A stretch of 64,000 nucleotides of DNA from the NCBI GenBank assembly GCA_030141605.1, contig JAQGDQ010002369.1, positions 806,001 to 870,000 of the forward strand, given 5' to 3'. A program made the translations under genes and the position numbers. The stretch comes from Tubiluchus corallicola (lineage: Eukaryota; Priapulida; Priapulimorpha; Priapulimorphida; Tubiluchidae). Under the pieces are notes generated by a model that did no database searches, was not told the origin of the DNA, and saw only the letters and a list, made by a program, of their open reading frames with translations. Shown one piece after another: positions 1-8,447 of the stretch (its first letter is position 1; each line of letters begins with the position of its first letter).

Positions 1-720
1 CAAACTAATGAATTCCATTTCTGTGGATGCCTTTGCCGTCTCTTTCAGTTGAGAGATAATCTTGTCAATACGAGGATGTTCCTCAGGAAGGAGAGCCTTT
101 CGAAATTCTTTCAGATCTTTTTGGACACTTTTGAGAGTCCAGGCAAAATTACAGCCTGAAATTTTGTTTTTTTCGAGAGCTTGCAAGGTATGGGTGTCGG
201 TTTTGCGAAAAAGGCGGAAACAACATTGGGTTACTTTCATGTTGGTAGAGTTCCGGGCTATCCTGCATAATTTATTATAAATCGATCTTCCCTGGAGACC
301 AATCTTATTCATAAATCCTGAATACCAGAAGTCTCCATACGTAATCCTCTCGTAGAGCCTCTGATACGGCTCTTCCATCGCCCGAATCGATTGGATGGTG
401 GCAAAGATTTCCTTTTCTTCTGAAGTGAGGCCAAATCCAAAAAACCCAAGAACTCTCTTCCAGATTGATTTGGACTGGCTGATGTGATCAGCCAAAGATT
501 TCAAAGACCCGGTCAATTCACTGTACGTTTCAACCCGGCCAAACAGGCTGTATTCAGATCCTTTCTCGTATTTTCTGGCATAGGAAAGAGCCTGATGACA
601 AATTTCTTGAATTGCATCAATATTTTTTTGATCGGGGTTGAGCTCTTGCCGCCCGTCCCAATCGGATGCTCTTTGTTGAATTTGAGCAGAGTAGTTTCTA
701 ACTTCCTCTCGAATATGCAC
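1..720 (-). CDS. hypothetical helical protein, 3' end cut by window edge
   Basis: The minus-strand frame is open for 240 codons from a GTG at 720-718 to the left edge. The GTG directly follows an in-frame TGA and is preceded by AAGGG about 7 nt upstream. The residues read like a real soluble protein: charged, mostly helical, with no signal peptide and no membrane segment in the visible part. An alternative beginning lies in another frame: an ATG at 791 opens 92 codons that overlap the same region, so the true N-terminus could be that frame followed by a frameshift near 720. I do not recognise the family. The gene runs divergently from the next gene across an AT-rich gap of about 165 bp. Confidence 0.6.
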   Translation of the reverse strand, partial: MHIREEVRNYSAQIQQRASDWDGRQELNPDQKNIDAIQEICHQALSYARKYEKGSEYSLFGRVETYSELTGSLKSLADHISQSKSIWKRVLGFFGFGLTSEEKEIFATIQSIRAMEEPYQRLYERITYGDFWYSGFMNKIGLQGRSIYNKLCRIARNSTNMKVTQCCFRLFRKTDTHTLQALEKNKISGCNFAWTLKSVQKDLKEFRKALLPEEHPRIDKIISQLKETAKASTEMEFISL

Positions 721-885
721 TCATAGCCCTTATTGTTTATCGGCCACCAATTATACCCACATCTCATTAATGAACAGTTAAGAAATTTCATTTCAAAAAG
801 TTTTTTAAAACATTAAAAGTTTATTTGTGTTTTTCTTTTAAATTATGAGTTTAATATATTTTTTCCTTTAAAACAGAGGCTAAAT

Positions 886-2145
886 ATTCATAAGAGTATC
901 TTCTGCTTCAGCTTTGTTTTTCTCCTATCATTCTGCCATGCCACGACCTATCGCGCTTTGGCCGATCCTGACTTTTCTCCCTACATTGGATCCGAGGATT
1001 TGATCACAGCTCATGCTATCGTGCAAGCTTCTGAATATCCTCTTCGCAAAACATTTTCTAGTACCCGTTGGTGGAACTTTTTTCCAAGGACCATTGAACT
1101 CATCTGTTTTTGGTGGCCTCTGAATGAAGCAACGATGGTCGTTCAGCATGAAGTTTTCGGACACGGATATAGAATCCGAAGCCTTGATTCAAAGCTCGCC
1201 AAAGTTTCAGGATATGAATTCAATTGGCCTTTTCCGTATGGGAAAGGAGGTGGAGGTACTTCTTTTCAATTCGATGATCGGAATATGAGTACCTCCCGAC
1301 TTCTCGCTATCGATATAGCTGGAATGGAAGCAACAGCGATCCTTTCCAATCGGATACGTTTTAAGTGGCTGGAAAATGGAAGAGTCAATCCTTTGATTGC
1401 CTCGCTTTATAATGATTCCCATCACGACTTGACCTTCTATGTGCTCTCCTTAAAAGACGACTCCAAAATCGATGAGGGTCATGATGTCGATTCCTATATT
1501 CTTCTTCTCAATGCAACCTATTCTTTTACTCATCTCAGCAAATCAACATTGAAGAAAAGAGCGCTCATCAACTTCATCGATCCCTTTACTCTTTATGCAC
1601 TTTGGGCGCAGATTCGCTATCTCGCACGAGGAAAAGATACCCGCCTTCATGGGATCCCTATTTATGCCTATGAATATCTACCTTCTGTTCGTTTGGGCCT
1701 CACGCCTTTCGGACCTGAATATTTTTTAGAGAGTTTTCTCTGGAAAGATCATCGTCCTGTTTATTTCTATCTGAAATGGGGAAAACATGGAAAAAATCAA
1801 TACTGGGGCCTTGGTGTGGAAATGGACGAACTTTTTAAAGAAGACTTCTATTCTTTTGGATTCCGATTTGATGGTTGGTACCAACCCAAAATATTGGTCT
1901 CCCCCGGTCCCGTCCCCACCATCGATGTTCTCGAGACCCAGCCTGACTTACTCTCTCCTGGATATCCCGAAAACGTCCTAACACAAAAAAGGGCAGGAAT
2001 CAGTCTTTCGCTGATCGCTTCCTACCAATTGATCTCCAAAGTATTTGCGTATGGGCAACTCGGGTATAAGTCAATTGGGTTTCTTCCGGGAGAATCTCTC
2101 AGTGCCAGCCCTATATTCAGAGCCGGACTTCAAGCCCGCTTTTGA
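886..2145 (+). CDS. secreted or outer-membrane hypothetical protein with an HExxxH motif
   Basis: The first conventional start codon is TTG at 958, but the same frame is open upstream and encodes a clear signal peptide: a hydrophobic stretch rich in F, L, V and C followed by HATTYRA. No ATG, GTG or CTG precedes it. ATT at 886 sits 6 nt after CAGAGG and is the best-placed start, giving about 419 residues. The mature part has HEVFGHG near residue 88, which resembles a zincin HExxH but has three residues between E and H. It is rich in aromatic residues and ends ARF, like outer-membrane beta-barrels that end in Phe. No family is recognised; export is the safer inference, peptidase activity is not claimed. 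Confidence 0.72.
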   Translation: MHKSIFCFSFVFLLSFCHATTYRALADPDFSPYIGSEDLITAHAIVQASEYPLRKTFSSTRWWNFFPRTIELICFWWPLNEATMVVQHEVFGHGYRIRSLDSKLAKVSGYEFNWPFPYGKGGGGTSFQFDDRNMSTSRLLAIDIAGMEATAILSNRIRFKWLENGRVNPLIASLYNDSHHDLTFYVLSLKDDSKIDEGHDVDSYILLLNATYSFTHLSKSTLKKRALINFIDPFTLYALWAQIRYLARGKDTRLHGIPIYAYEYLPSVRLGLTPFGPEYFLESFLWKDHRPVYFYLKWGKHGKNQYWGLGVEMDELFKEDFYSFGFRFDGWYQPKILVSPGPVPTIDVLETQPDLLSPGYPENVLTQKRAGISLSLIASYQLISKVFAYGQLGYKSIGFLPGESLSASPIFRAGLQARF

Positions 2146-2766
2146 TAAATCCAGAATGCCTGGAAAGGATTGGCTTTATAATCTATGTAACAATGCAAAG
2201 AATCCTGATCTATACGATAAAAGATAGCATCAAAGATTTGGCGTATAGATATGGATTGGGCGATAAATGGCATAATATTCACCCGACTTCGACAAGGCAA
2301 TCCTTTCAGGTTGGCATGATTCCCTGAAAAACAGAGAACCTCCGGGTTTCAGCCATTGAAACATCCGGTCACGGAATGCAAGAACTTCTTCATCCTCCAA
2401 ATACATCATCAGCCAATTGATGAAGATAAAATCAAACTGACCTTCTTCAAAGTTCAAGTCCATGACATCGGACTGGATATACTGAATATTCTTCTTGTTT
2501 CGATGGCGCTTTTTGTTTTCTTCTAAAAATGAGGAGACTAGATCCACAGAAATCACAGACTTTGCACTTGTAGCAACAGCACCAGTAAACCTGCCGACTC
2601 CCCCACCAAGCTCCAAAACATCCAAATCATTGCATGGAGGTAGTTTTGAGAGAATTTCTTTTTTCTCTGCATTTTCTAATTCTAGATTCCTTATAAGAAC
2701 CATATTCAAGTCGATAGGGAGAATGTCATCATTCCAAAAACTGATGACCTTTTCTTTTCTATTCAT
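2130..2766 (-). pseudogene. class I SAM-dependent methyltransferase, frameshifted near its 3' end
   Basis: A Rossmann methyltransferase with the motif I signature VLELGGGVGRFTG, an acidic SVDLV strand and a later LKPGGSLFFRESC, which resembles phosphoethanolamine-type N-methyltransferases. The intact frame ends at a TGA at 2230. Skipping one base near the CTTTGA there opens a further ~35 codons that end ANPFQAFWIYQKRA, the kind of C-terminus this family has, stopping at 2130. It would overlap the convergent upstream gene by about 16 bp. The start is ATG 2766; a TTG at 2802 is possible. Substrate unknown. It is either a recent pseudogene, a sequencing indel, or a protein truncated in its last strand. 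Confidence 0.6.
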
Positions 2767-2888
2767 AACAGAATTCTTTTCCTCCTCTCTGGATCTAAGC
2801 AAATTGTAAGGGTGTAGTCAAATAAAAATTTAAATCCATTGCTTGGATAAGGAGATCTTCTTATAATGCCGCGCAAAAATAAGGGATT

Positions 2889-3068
2889 ATGGAATCTGCT
2901 ACTCTACATCTAAATCTAAATCAAAATTTAGTTGATAAGTCAGACCCTGGAAGGGCCCATTATGCTTTTCAGGCTGTGAAAGAGCCGTTTGTTCTGGTTG
3001 CTTCAACTGCAATGCGTATTGCAAAAATTGCTTTGCATTCAGTACTGTTGTTTTTTCTCTGCTTTTGA
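2889..3068 (+). CDS. small membrane protein, probably a frameshifted paralogue of the gene at 3923
   Basis: A 59-codon frame opens with ATG 2889, 2 nt after AAGGGA. Its second half is hydrophobic. The stop TGA sits right after a TTTT run; skipping one T there extends the hydrophobic part (DLALLLYFTLFLY) for about 20 codons, and a third frame then reads a soluble tail to about 3190. The pattern PFxxxAxTxxRxAxIxL is shared with the 112-aa protein at 3923, so I infer an ancestral tandem pair with this copy damaged. Function unknown. Confidence 0.4.
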   Translation: MESATLHLNLNQNLVDKSDPGRAHYAFQAVKEPFVLVASTAMRIAKIALHSVLLFFLCF

Positions 3069-3198
3069 CCTTGCCCTGCTTCTGTATTTCACCCTATTTT
3101 TATACAACCCTTACAACAAGTTCTTATAAGGTGGTAAAAGAAACTTTGGGAATTGGATGGGACTTGACTCTTTTTTTTAAGAAGGAACCCCTTCTTAT

Positions 3199-3921
3199 CT
3201 ATGGGATTTTTCTTCCTCTCCCTCTAACATAATAAGCGTGAAATTCTCTTCCACCCGAAAGAAGTTCCATTTCTTCACTCTTATCTTCTAAAAATTCATC
3301 ACAGGCAAGTTTCACTCCAGGCAGACTATTCTGTGTCTTGTGTACTTCTGGGTCACAATAGTCATCGACAATCACTACCGCTCCTTCAGAAAGGCGGGGA
3401 TAAATTGCTTGCAGGGCCCTTTTTGTTCCGAGGTAAAAATCTAAATCGATATGGGCAAAGGAGATTTTTTCTGGCAGATACTTAGGAATGGTATCTTCGA
3501 TCCAACCTTCATGAATTTCAGGAAGAGGAACAGATAAGTTCTGGAATGTTTCTAGAAATTCGTCTTTGGGACATTGGAACCACCTTTCTTTCACTCTCCG
3601 ATTGTCGAGAAAAATCACTCTTTTGGCCTGATGATTTTCCTGTAGAAGGTCTCGATCGGACTTTTCTCCCAGCCCTTGAAAGGAATCGTAGACATGCAGC
3701 TTTTTTTCAGAATCGAACTGGATCAAAGTTTTTTGAAAAAGAAGAGAGGTCCATCCCCGGTAGCATCCTATTTCTACAACATCACCCTCGATTTCCCTGA
3801 TCAAAACTTCTCTTAAAAGGTAATAGAGATTCAAGTTCTGTTCGAGTCCCATCATGGACCGATTTTTTTCTTGAATTTCTTGAAGAAAGAAATTTCCTGA
3901 TTTTTTATGATCGTAAGACAA
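3199..3921 (-). CDS. TylF/MycF-family O-methyltransferase
   Basis: 240 residues with the layout of the TylF (macrocin O-methyltransferase) family: DVVEIGCYRGWTS as the SAM-binding motif (about residues 47-59), VYDSFQGL, a GWIEDTIP strand, and the metal/substrate segment HIDLDFYLGT followed by VVIVDDY. Family members methylate sugar hydroxyls; in chlamydiae the substrate is unknown, a surface polysaccharide or glycolipid being plausible. The start is a TTG at 3921, one base from the divergent ATG at 3923, without a visible ribosome binding site; an internal ATG pair at codons 23-24 is the alternative. No frameshift is seen. Confidence 0.85.
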   Translation of the reverse strand: MSYDHKKSGNFFLQEIQEKNRSMMGLEQNLNLYYLLREVLIREIEGDVVEIGCYRGWTSLLFQKTLIQFDSEKKLHVYDSFQGLGEKSDRDLLQENHQAKRVIFLDNRRVKERWFQCPKDEFLETFQNLSVPLPEIHEGWIEDTIPKYLPEKISFAHIDLDFYLGTKRALQAIYPRLSEGAVVIVDDYCDPEVHKTQNSLPGVKLACDEFLEDKSEEMELLSGGREFHAYYVRGRGRKIP

Positions 3922-3922
3922 T

Positions 3923-4261
3923 ATGACAACACCAGTTCAAGCAACTAGCTTTCCTAAGGACTCACTTTGTTGTAAAGAACTTAGTGACTGCATCCAGCTG
4001 AAAGCACGGATTACCTGTCTTGCAAGCAGCGTTATCCTTCCATTTGCCTATATAGCAACGACAATCGCCCGAGTAGCCTTGATCGGTCTCTACTTGGTCG
4101 GGCTCGCTTTTAGTCTGACCTTTTCCATCCCATTTTTATTTTGCCATCAGGAACTCAATGCCTTCACCGTTCATAATATGAAGGGTATGTGGGGCAAAAC
4201 ATTTTTGGAATGGGCTCAGATGCCTTCCGATTCCTCTTTATGGAAATCAAGGTCATCCTAG
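3923..4261 (+). CDS. small two-helix membrane protein
   Basis: 112 residues. A short polar N-terminus with several Cys is followed by one long hydrophobic block, about residues 32-75, that can form a hairpin of two membrane helices, and then a soluble tail. The bilobed hydrophobic segment is the shape of chlamydial inclusion-membrane (Inc) proteins, but the shape alone is weak evidence. It resembles the damaged small gene at 2889. The start codon abuts the divergent TTG of the methyltransferase gene, leaving no room for two separate promoters between them. Confidence 0.55.
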   Translation: MTTPVQATSFPKDSLCCKELSDCIQLKARITCLASSVILPFAYIATTIARVALIGLYLVGLAFSLTFSIPFLFCHQELNAFTVHNMKGMWGKTFLEWAQMPSDSSLWKSRSS

Positions 4262-4286
4262 GTGCCCTCGTTCACCCAAGTATTGT

Positions 4287-4646
4287 CTAAAGCCCCAAAT
4301 GTCCGCTGATTCGGCCCAAATTGAAACTGAAAATCTCCAAGAGGCCCGCTTCGCAATTTTCGTCATCGAATTTCTTATATACGTCTTCTAAGTCTTCGAT
4401 ATCCTGTTGCACTTTTCGCGGTAAGCCTTTGTGGTGGCTTTTCAGATCTTTTAGTAAACGTCCCATTTCCTGGTAAGTTTCCTTCATATGAGCTTCGATC
4501 TTGTTCTTCTCGCTCATGCTTCTGGCACTGTGGTATTTCTCGTGGTCAACCTGCATTTCAACAGCATGTTTGGCGAGAAAGCTAACATCAGAGCGAGCTT
4601 TGAGCATAGTCTTATTGTTGGAATCACTCCTAGCTCTAGCAGCCAT
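4287..4646 (-). CDS. hypothetical charged helical protein, 119 aa
   Basis: The ATG at 4646 has a perfect AGGAGG 5 nt upstream, which makes this a convincing gene. The product is 119 residues, almost entirely charged and helical (many K, E, H, M), with no signal peptide and no membrane segment. Residues 55-100 look able to form a coiled coil. It is convergent with the small membrane gene that ends at 4261. I do not recognise the family; a cytosolic structural or regulatory role, or an exported effector or chaperone, would all fit. Confidence 0.7.
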   Translation of the reverse strand: MAARARSDSNNKTMLKARSDVSFLAKHAVEMQVDHEKYHSARSMSEKNKIEAHMKETYQEMGRLLKDLKSHHKGLPRKVQQDIEDLEDVYKKFDDENCEAGLLEIFSFNLGRISGHLGL

Positions 4647-4875
4647 GTTCTCCTCCTTTCAGAAATAGGCAGGACTAATGAATTTAGCCCATCCCTTAAT
4701 TGTTATTATAACAGTTATGGTTTATTTGGGGTATAATATATATTTAATAATAAGCAAGATTCTTAATTACAATTATTTAAACAATTTTAAACATGATTAA
4801 ATCAGTTCAAATTTTCTATTGCCTTTGGGGATTTATTCCAGTATTGTTCCCCTTTTTCAACTCAGGAGACTCCCA

Positions 4876-5638
4876 ATGAAGACGGTGGATTTTTCACTAC
4901 AGACCCACCTATTTCTCAATGAGATCAAAAGACTTGTTCAGAGACATCCTCCAATGCTTTATTCCCAAAAACCAGATTCCTCTTCCCGGACCGAAAAAGA
5001 AGAAGCACTCATCCGCCACATAGAGAAAAGCATTCAACGTGCAGAGAAGGGAGAATCGGAGCTGAGCCCTGCAATATTAGCTTTGGAGGGATACTCGAGC
5101 GCAAAGGTAAGGCATTTCCTTAATAATCTGTGCAGCAGGGAAGGTACCAGGTATTTTGAAATTGGGACCTGGAAAGGATCTACTTTTATATCAGCTCTCT
5201 ATGGGAACCAGAAAAATCTGAAAGATGCAGTTGCGATCGATGACTGGTCGGAATTCGGAGGACCAGAAAAAGATTTTCGGTCCCATTGCGCAAGCTTCCT
5301 CTCTAAGGTCAAACACCGCTTCTATGCAGAGGACTGCTTTTCCATAGAACCCAGAGATTACTTTTCTGAGAAGATCAACCTCTATTTCTATGATGGAAAC
5401 CATAGTGCGGAACATCATGAAAGAGCTTTTACCTACTATGTCGAGATCTTTTCAGATCTCGTCATTAGCAGTCATTGATGACTGGAATGCCTATCACGTC
5501 CGCCAGGGAACATTCCAGGCCTTTGATAAATTGGGCTATAGAATCGCTTATGAGAAGGTCTTGCCTGCTAAATTCAGTGGAGATAAGGAAAATTGGTGGA
5601 ATGGAATCTATCTAGCTGTCATTCGAAGAGATCGATAA
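4876..5638 (+). pseudogene. class I SAM-dependent methyltransferase split by a frameshift
   Basis: ATG 4876 lies 8 nt after CAGGAG. The first frame gives about 200 residues including YFEIGTWKGSTF (SAM motif I), VAIDDWSEF and YFYDGNHS, and stops at 5478. The next frame, open to 5638, continues with AVIDDWNAYHVRQGT and ends WWNGIYLAVIRRDR, which is the expected C-terminal half of the same fold (Methyltransf_24-like). One base has to be skipped between about 5446 and 5475; the TTTT at 5447-5450 is a likely site. The two halves together are of normal length, so the gene is either newly broken or mis-sequenced. Substrate unknown. Confidence 0.75.
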
Positions 5639-5773
5639 CTGGCTTTTTTAAAATATTGAACAGAGTTCTACTCAATATCTATTTTCCACTCATCTCTCTT
5701 ATTATCAGGAAATTATAAGACCAGTTAGCTCTCATCGGGGATTCTACAGGTCTTCTGGAAGGCCTTAGCAAGA

Positions 5774-6736
5774 TTAAATATTTTGAATCCAGCCAATTAG
5801 GATCTTGTCTAACCAATGGAAACCTTGGGAAGGGTAGCTGAGATAGCCGATATGTCCCCCTTTCTCAGTCTTGAAAATCGACACATTATCAGGGACGGTA
5901 ATCCCATCAAGAACACTTGCGCAGATGATAGGGTCGTCTTCTGCAAAGAGAATATGACAAGGGATCGTTATATCCGGAATGAGCGGAGCACTCGAACATT
6001 TTTCATAGTAGTCCATCGCACCGGAAAAACCGCATTGAGGGGCCGTGTATAGCTCATCAAAATCGAAGAAGCACATTTTCCTGGGTAGGTCCACTTTCGG
6101 TAGATCAGGAAAAATCTTATGTCGGTACATCACATCCGCTCTTAAGAGACGAATGAAATAGCGTTCATACATTCTGTTTGATCGATAGGATAGTAGATCC
6201 ACACTTGAATACAAATCGACGGGTGGATTGATGGCTATCACTTTCTTGAGAACTTCGGAAGCTGAAGATTTCAACTCCCCGGCAAGTTTCAAGACTATAT
6301 TGCCCCCCAATGAGAAACCGACTAAAACAGTAGGTGAATCGGGTGTTTCTGCTTTTAGAGCCTTCAAAGAATGAAGGACATCCTCGCTACGTCCACTATG
6401 ATATATATGCCTTGCCAGTCCTTTTCCAGAACCGCATCCTCTCATATTCATTCGAACAACCCTGATCCCCTTATCAAGGAGCTTATTGGTCATCCGGATG
6501 AGATAGGGAGAATGGTGTGATCCGGCAAGTCCATGGAGCATTACGACGGTCATATCCGTCGACTTCCAACCCTTAGGCATCGTGACTTCCAGGGAGATCT
6601 GGTCTTCATCGGGAAGACGGACTAGCATTTGCTCAGATCCAGGTTCTCTTTGCCAATTCAGCAATGATCCCATGACCGTCTGAGTATGCGCCCCCTTGAA
6701 AAGCGGAAAAGGAATGAAATTAAGATCTTCGCACAT
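5774..6736 (-). CDS. YheT-family alpha/beta hydrolase
   Basis: 320 residues of the YheT/ABHD1-3 type. Visible are HTQTVMGSL near the N-terminus, the oxyanion region VVMLHGLAGSHHSPY, RMNMRGCGSGKG, the nucleophile elbow VGFSLGGN (Ser), the acid in FAEDDPII and the base in GGHIGYL. Family members are esterases or acyl hydrolases of uncertain natural substrate; location is cytosolic or membrane-associated. The start ATG 6736 follows GGGGAAG. It stands alone, convergent with the methyltransferase gene to its left. Confidence 0.88.
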   Translation of the reverse strand: MCEDLNFIPFPLFKGAHTQTVMGSLLNWQREPGSEQMLVRLPDEDQISLEVTMPKGWKSTDMTVVMLHGLAGSHHSPYLIRMTNKLLDKGIRVVRMNMRGCGSGKGLARHIYHSGRSEDVLHSLKALKAETPDSPTVLVGFSLGGNIVLKLAGELKSSASEVLKKVIAINPPVDLYSSVDLLSYRSNRMYERYFIRLLRADVMYRHKIFPDLPKVDLPRKMCFFDFDELYTAPQCGFSGAMDYYEKCSSAPLIPDITIPCHILFAEDDPIICASVLDGITVPDNVSIFKTEKGGHIGYLSYPSQGFHWLDKILIGWIQNI

Positions 6737-6808
6737 TATCTTCCCCTAATTTTAGTTTTCCAAATTAAAACAGAATTAATCAACAAATTTATTTTAATTT
6801 AATTTCTA

Positions 6809-7324
6809 TTAAGGACATTTAGTCACAGGGATGGACAGAAAAAAGACTAAGGATTCTTCTCCCGGATTCTTTCTTCCCATGCTGGCATTGGAAATATGAT
6901 AAAAATGAGCTCCGGCGCGCATGCAATTTTTAAAGCGCCACCCCTGCTCGATTCCGGAACGGAATTCTAGAGGAAAGCCCAGATCTTTTCCCCCTCCCTG
7001 CCGATACCATCCGGCAGCAAAGTTTGGAGTAAAGACGAGCCGTTGTTTGATGATGAAATCAAGCCCAAAGCCAAAATATAGATAAGTAGAGCCTTTGATC
7101 GTAGCCATAAGCCCTACGAGAGGACGGATCGATCCCCGGATTGTTTCCTTTTCTTTGAATAAAAGAGCCTCTAGCCTAGGACGGTATTCCACTCTGAATT
7201 CTGCCGTGCGGTGTTTTGCTTTAACGATGTTGAAAACCCCTCCCCCTATACTGATAAGGGCAGGTTCTTTATCTGCATAGAGATAGGGATTGAGAAGAAA
7301 GAAAAGGAGGAGAAATCGTTTCAT
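6809..7324 (-). CDS. PagL-like lipid A 3-O-deacylase, outer membrane
   Basis: About 171 residues with a signal peptide (MKRFLLLFFLLNPYLYA). The C-terminal half has HFYHISNAS followed by NPGEESL, which matches the H-x-S-N-A and NPG signature of the PagL family, where His and Ser are catalytic. The remainder alternates aromatic and polar residues as in an eight-stranded barrel. PagL removes the 3-position acyl chain of lipid A in the outer leaflet and lowers recognition by host receptors. An ATG four codons upstream (7336) is an alternative start. It is divergent from the secreted protein at 7407. Confidence 0.72.
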   Translation of the reverse strand: MKRFLLLFFLLNPYLYADKEPALISIGGGVFNIVKAKHRTAEFRVEYRPRLEALLFKEKETIRGSIRPLVGLMATIKGSTYLYFGFGLDFIIKQRLVFTPNFAAGWYRQGGGKDLGFPLEFRSGIEQGWRFKNCMRAGAHFYHISNASMGRKNPGEESLVFFLSIPVTKCP

Positions 7325-7406
7325 TAGGAAATACATTACTTTTTCGATTACAAAAAATCAATCCCTTGCTAGGCTCCTGCCCCCTAACTTTTAATAGAGA
7401 TTCCTT

Positions 7407-8093
7407 ATGAAAATATTAAAGTCCATCCTCTTTTTAGCTGCATTTACCTCTCTTTTTGCAGCAGAAGACACATCCCATGTCATCATCAAAGAGCGAGCAG
7501 TCAGTGTAGAGAAACAGGATTGTCTGGAAATAGAACGTTCCAAAGAAAGCAGGCCGCCTCAGCAAAAGGTCAGGGCCGGAGCCTATTTTCGTACACAAAC
7601 AGTCCAGTACCCACCGTTTTACTTCCCTTCTTCTACTCACTGGCTCTCATCCGTCTCGATTTTGGGCGATTCCTTGGAAATCGAAGATGGTTCGTTTTGG
7701 AAAATTGCCTCAGGCGATGAATACAAAATCCTCTATTGGCAAGCCAGCGATCCTCTTGTGATCACTCAAAATACGAACTGGTTTTCCTATTACGACTACA
7801 AGATCATCAATAAAGCTGATGGATCTGTTGTCTATGCCAATCTTTCCATCGGACCAATCGTTGATGGAGAATATACCCACTGGATCGTTGCCATTGATTA
7901 TGCCAGAGGGGAAATCATTCTCGAAGATTATTCTCATTGGAAAGTCTGCTCAGCAGATGATTACCTTTTTGACGAATGGGCATTGAACGACACACTCATC
8001 ATTGGAGTCAATTCAGGGTGGCATTCCTCTACTTCCGAATACATATTGATCAACGTCAATATGAATAATTATATCCGAGCTTCACAATATTAA
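7407..8093 (+). CDS. secreted protein with an internal tandem repeat
   Basis: 228 residues with a standard signal peptide ending SLFAAEDT. The mature protein has two related modules of about 60 residues, roughly 85-150 and 155-225. Each has the order L/I-E-D-x-S-x-W-K-[IV], a D-[ED]-Y, W-x-x-x-D-x-L-[VI]-I, N-x-x-W and a final Y-x-[IL]-I-N strand. The modules are acidic and aromatic, suggesting small beta domains. It belongs to no family I can name. The next gene begins 15 bp downstream with its own strong ribosome binding site, so the two are probably co-transcribed. Confidence 0.75.
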   Translation: MKILKSILFLAAFTSLFAAEDTSHVIIKERAVSVEKQDCLEIERSKESRPPQQKVRAGAYFRTQTVQYPPFYFPSSTHWLSSVSILGDSLEIEDGSFWKIASGDEYKILYWQASDPLVITQNTNWFSYYDYKIINKADGSVVYANLSIGPIVDGEYTHWIVAIDYARGEIILEDYSHWKVCSADDYLFDEWALNDTLIIGVNSGWHSSTSEYILINVNMNNYIRASQY

Positions 8094-8108
8094 TCCGGGA
8101 GGAGAAAC

Positions 8109-8447
8109 ATGGAATGTTCAGCCGTTCTTCAACATGTTCAAAAACAAGATTTTCATGATTCAATGAAACAAACCAACTTGGATGTACAGGCATGCAGGAT
8201 CATGGTGATTGCTCTTGCCCTGTTTTCAAGTATTGCGAGCTTTCTGGTTTTCGATCCGATCACCTCTCTTACAGCAGGATGCTTTATTTGGACAGGCGCA
8301 TTGATCCTGTCATCAGATGGAGGTACCTATGAAACTTCTTGCTCTCCTCCTGTTTATGCTCCTCGTCCCTGGTATTCCTATGTGTCTCCCTGGCATTGGC
8401 GTCCCAAGACCTACTGTAGTGATCAATCCTTCCCCTACTGTAGTTAG
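8109..8447 (+). CDS. small membrane protein overlapping the histidine-rich gene
   Basis: ATG 8109 follows GGGAGGAG at ideal spacing. Residues 30-75 are one hydrophobic block able to form two helices, again a bilobed hairpin. After residue 75 the composition changes abruptly (P, Y, W, S, C rich), because this part is read out of frame through the start of the next gene for about 119 bp. Either the two genes truly overlap, or an indel near 8310 has removed the original stop. The N-terminal 75 residues are well supported, the tail much less so. Confidence 0.55.
   Translation: MECSAVLQHVQKQDFHDSMKQTNLDVQACRIMVIALALFSSIASFLVFDPITSLTAGCFIWTGALILSSDGGTYETSCSPPVYAPRPWYSYVSPWHWRPKTYCSDQSFPYCS

Noticed and set aside
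513-791. 92-codon minus-strand frame
   Set aside because: Overlaps the better-supported frame ending at the left edge; only its first part could be the N-terminus of that gene after a frameshift.
958-2145. Zinc metalloprotease call from HEVFGHG
   Set aside because: The motif has three residues between E and H, not two, and no further zincin ligand could be placed.
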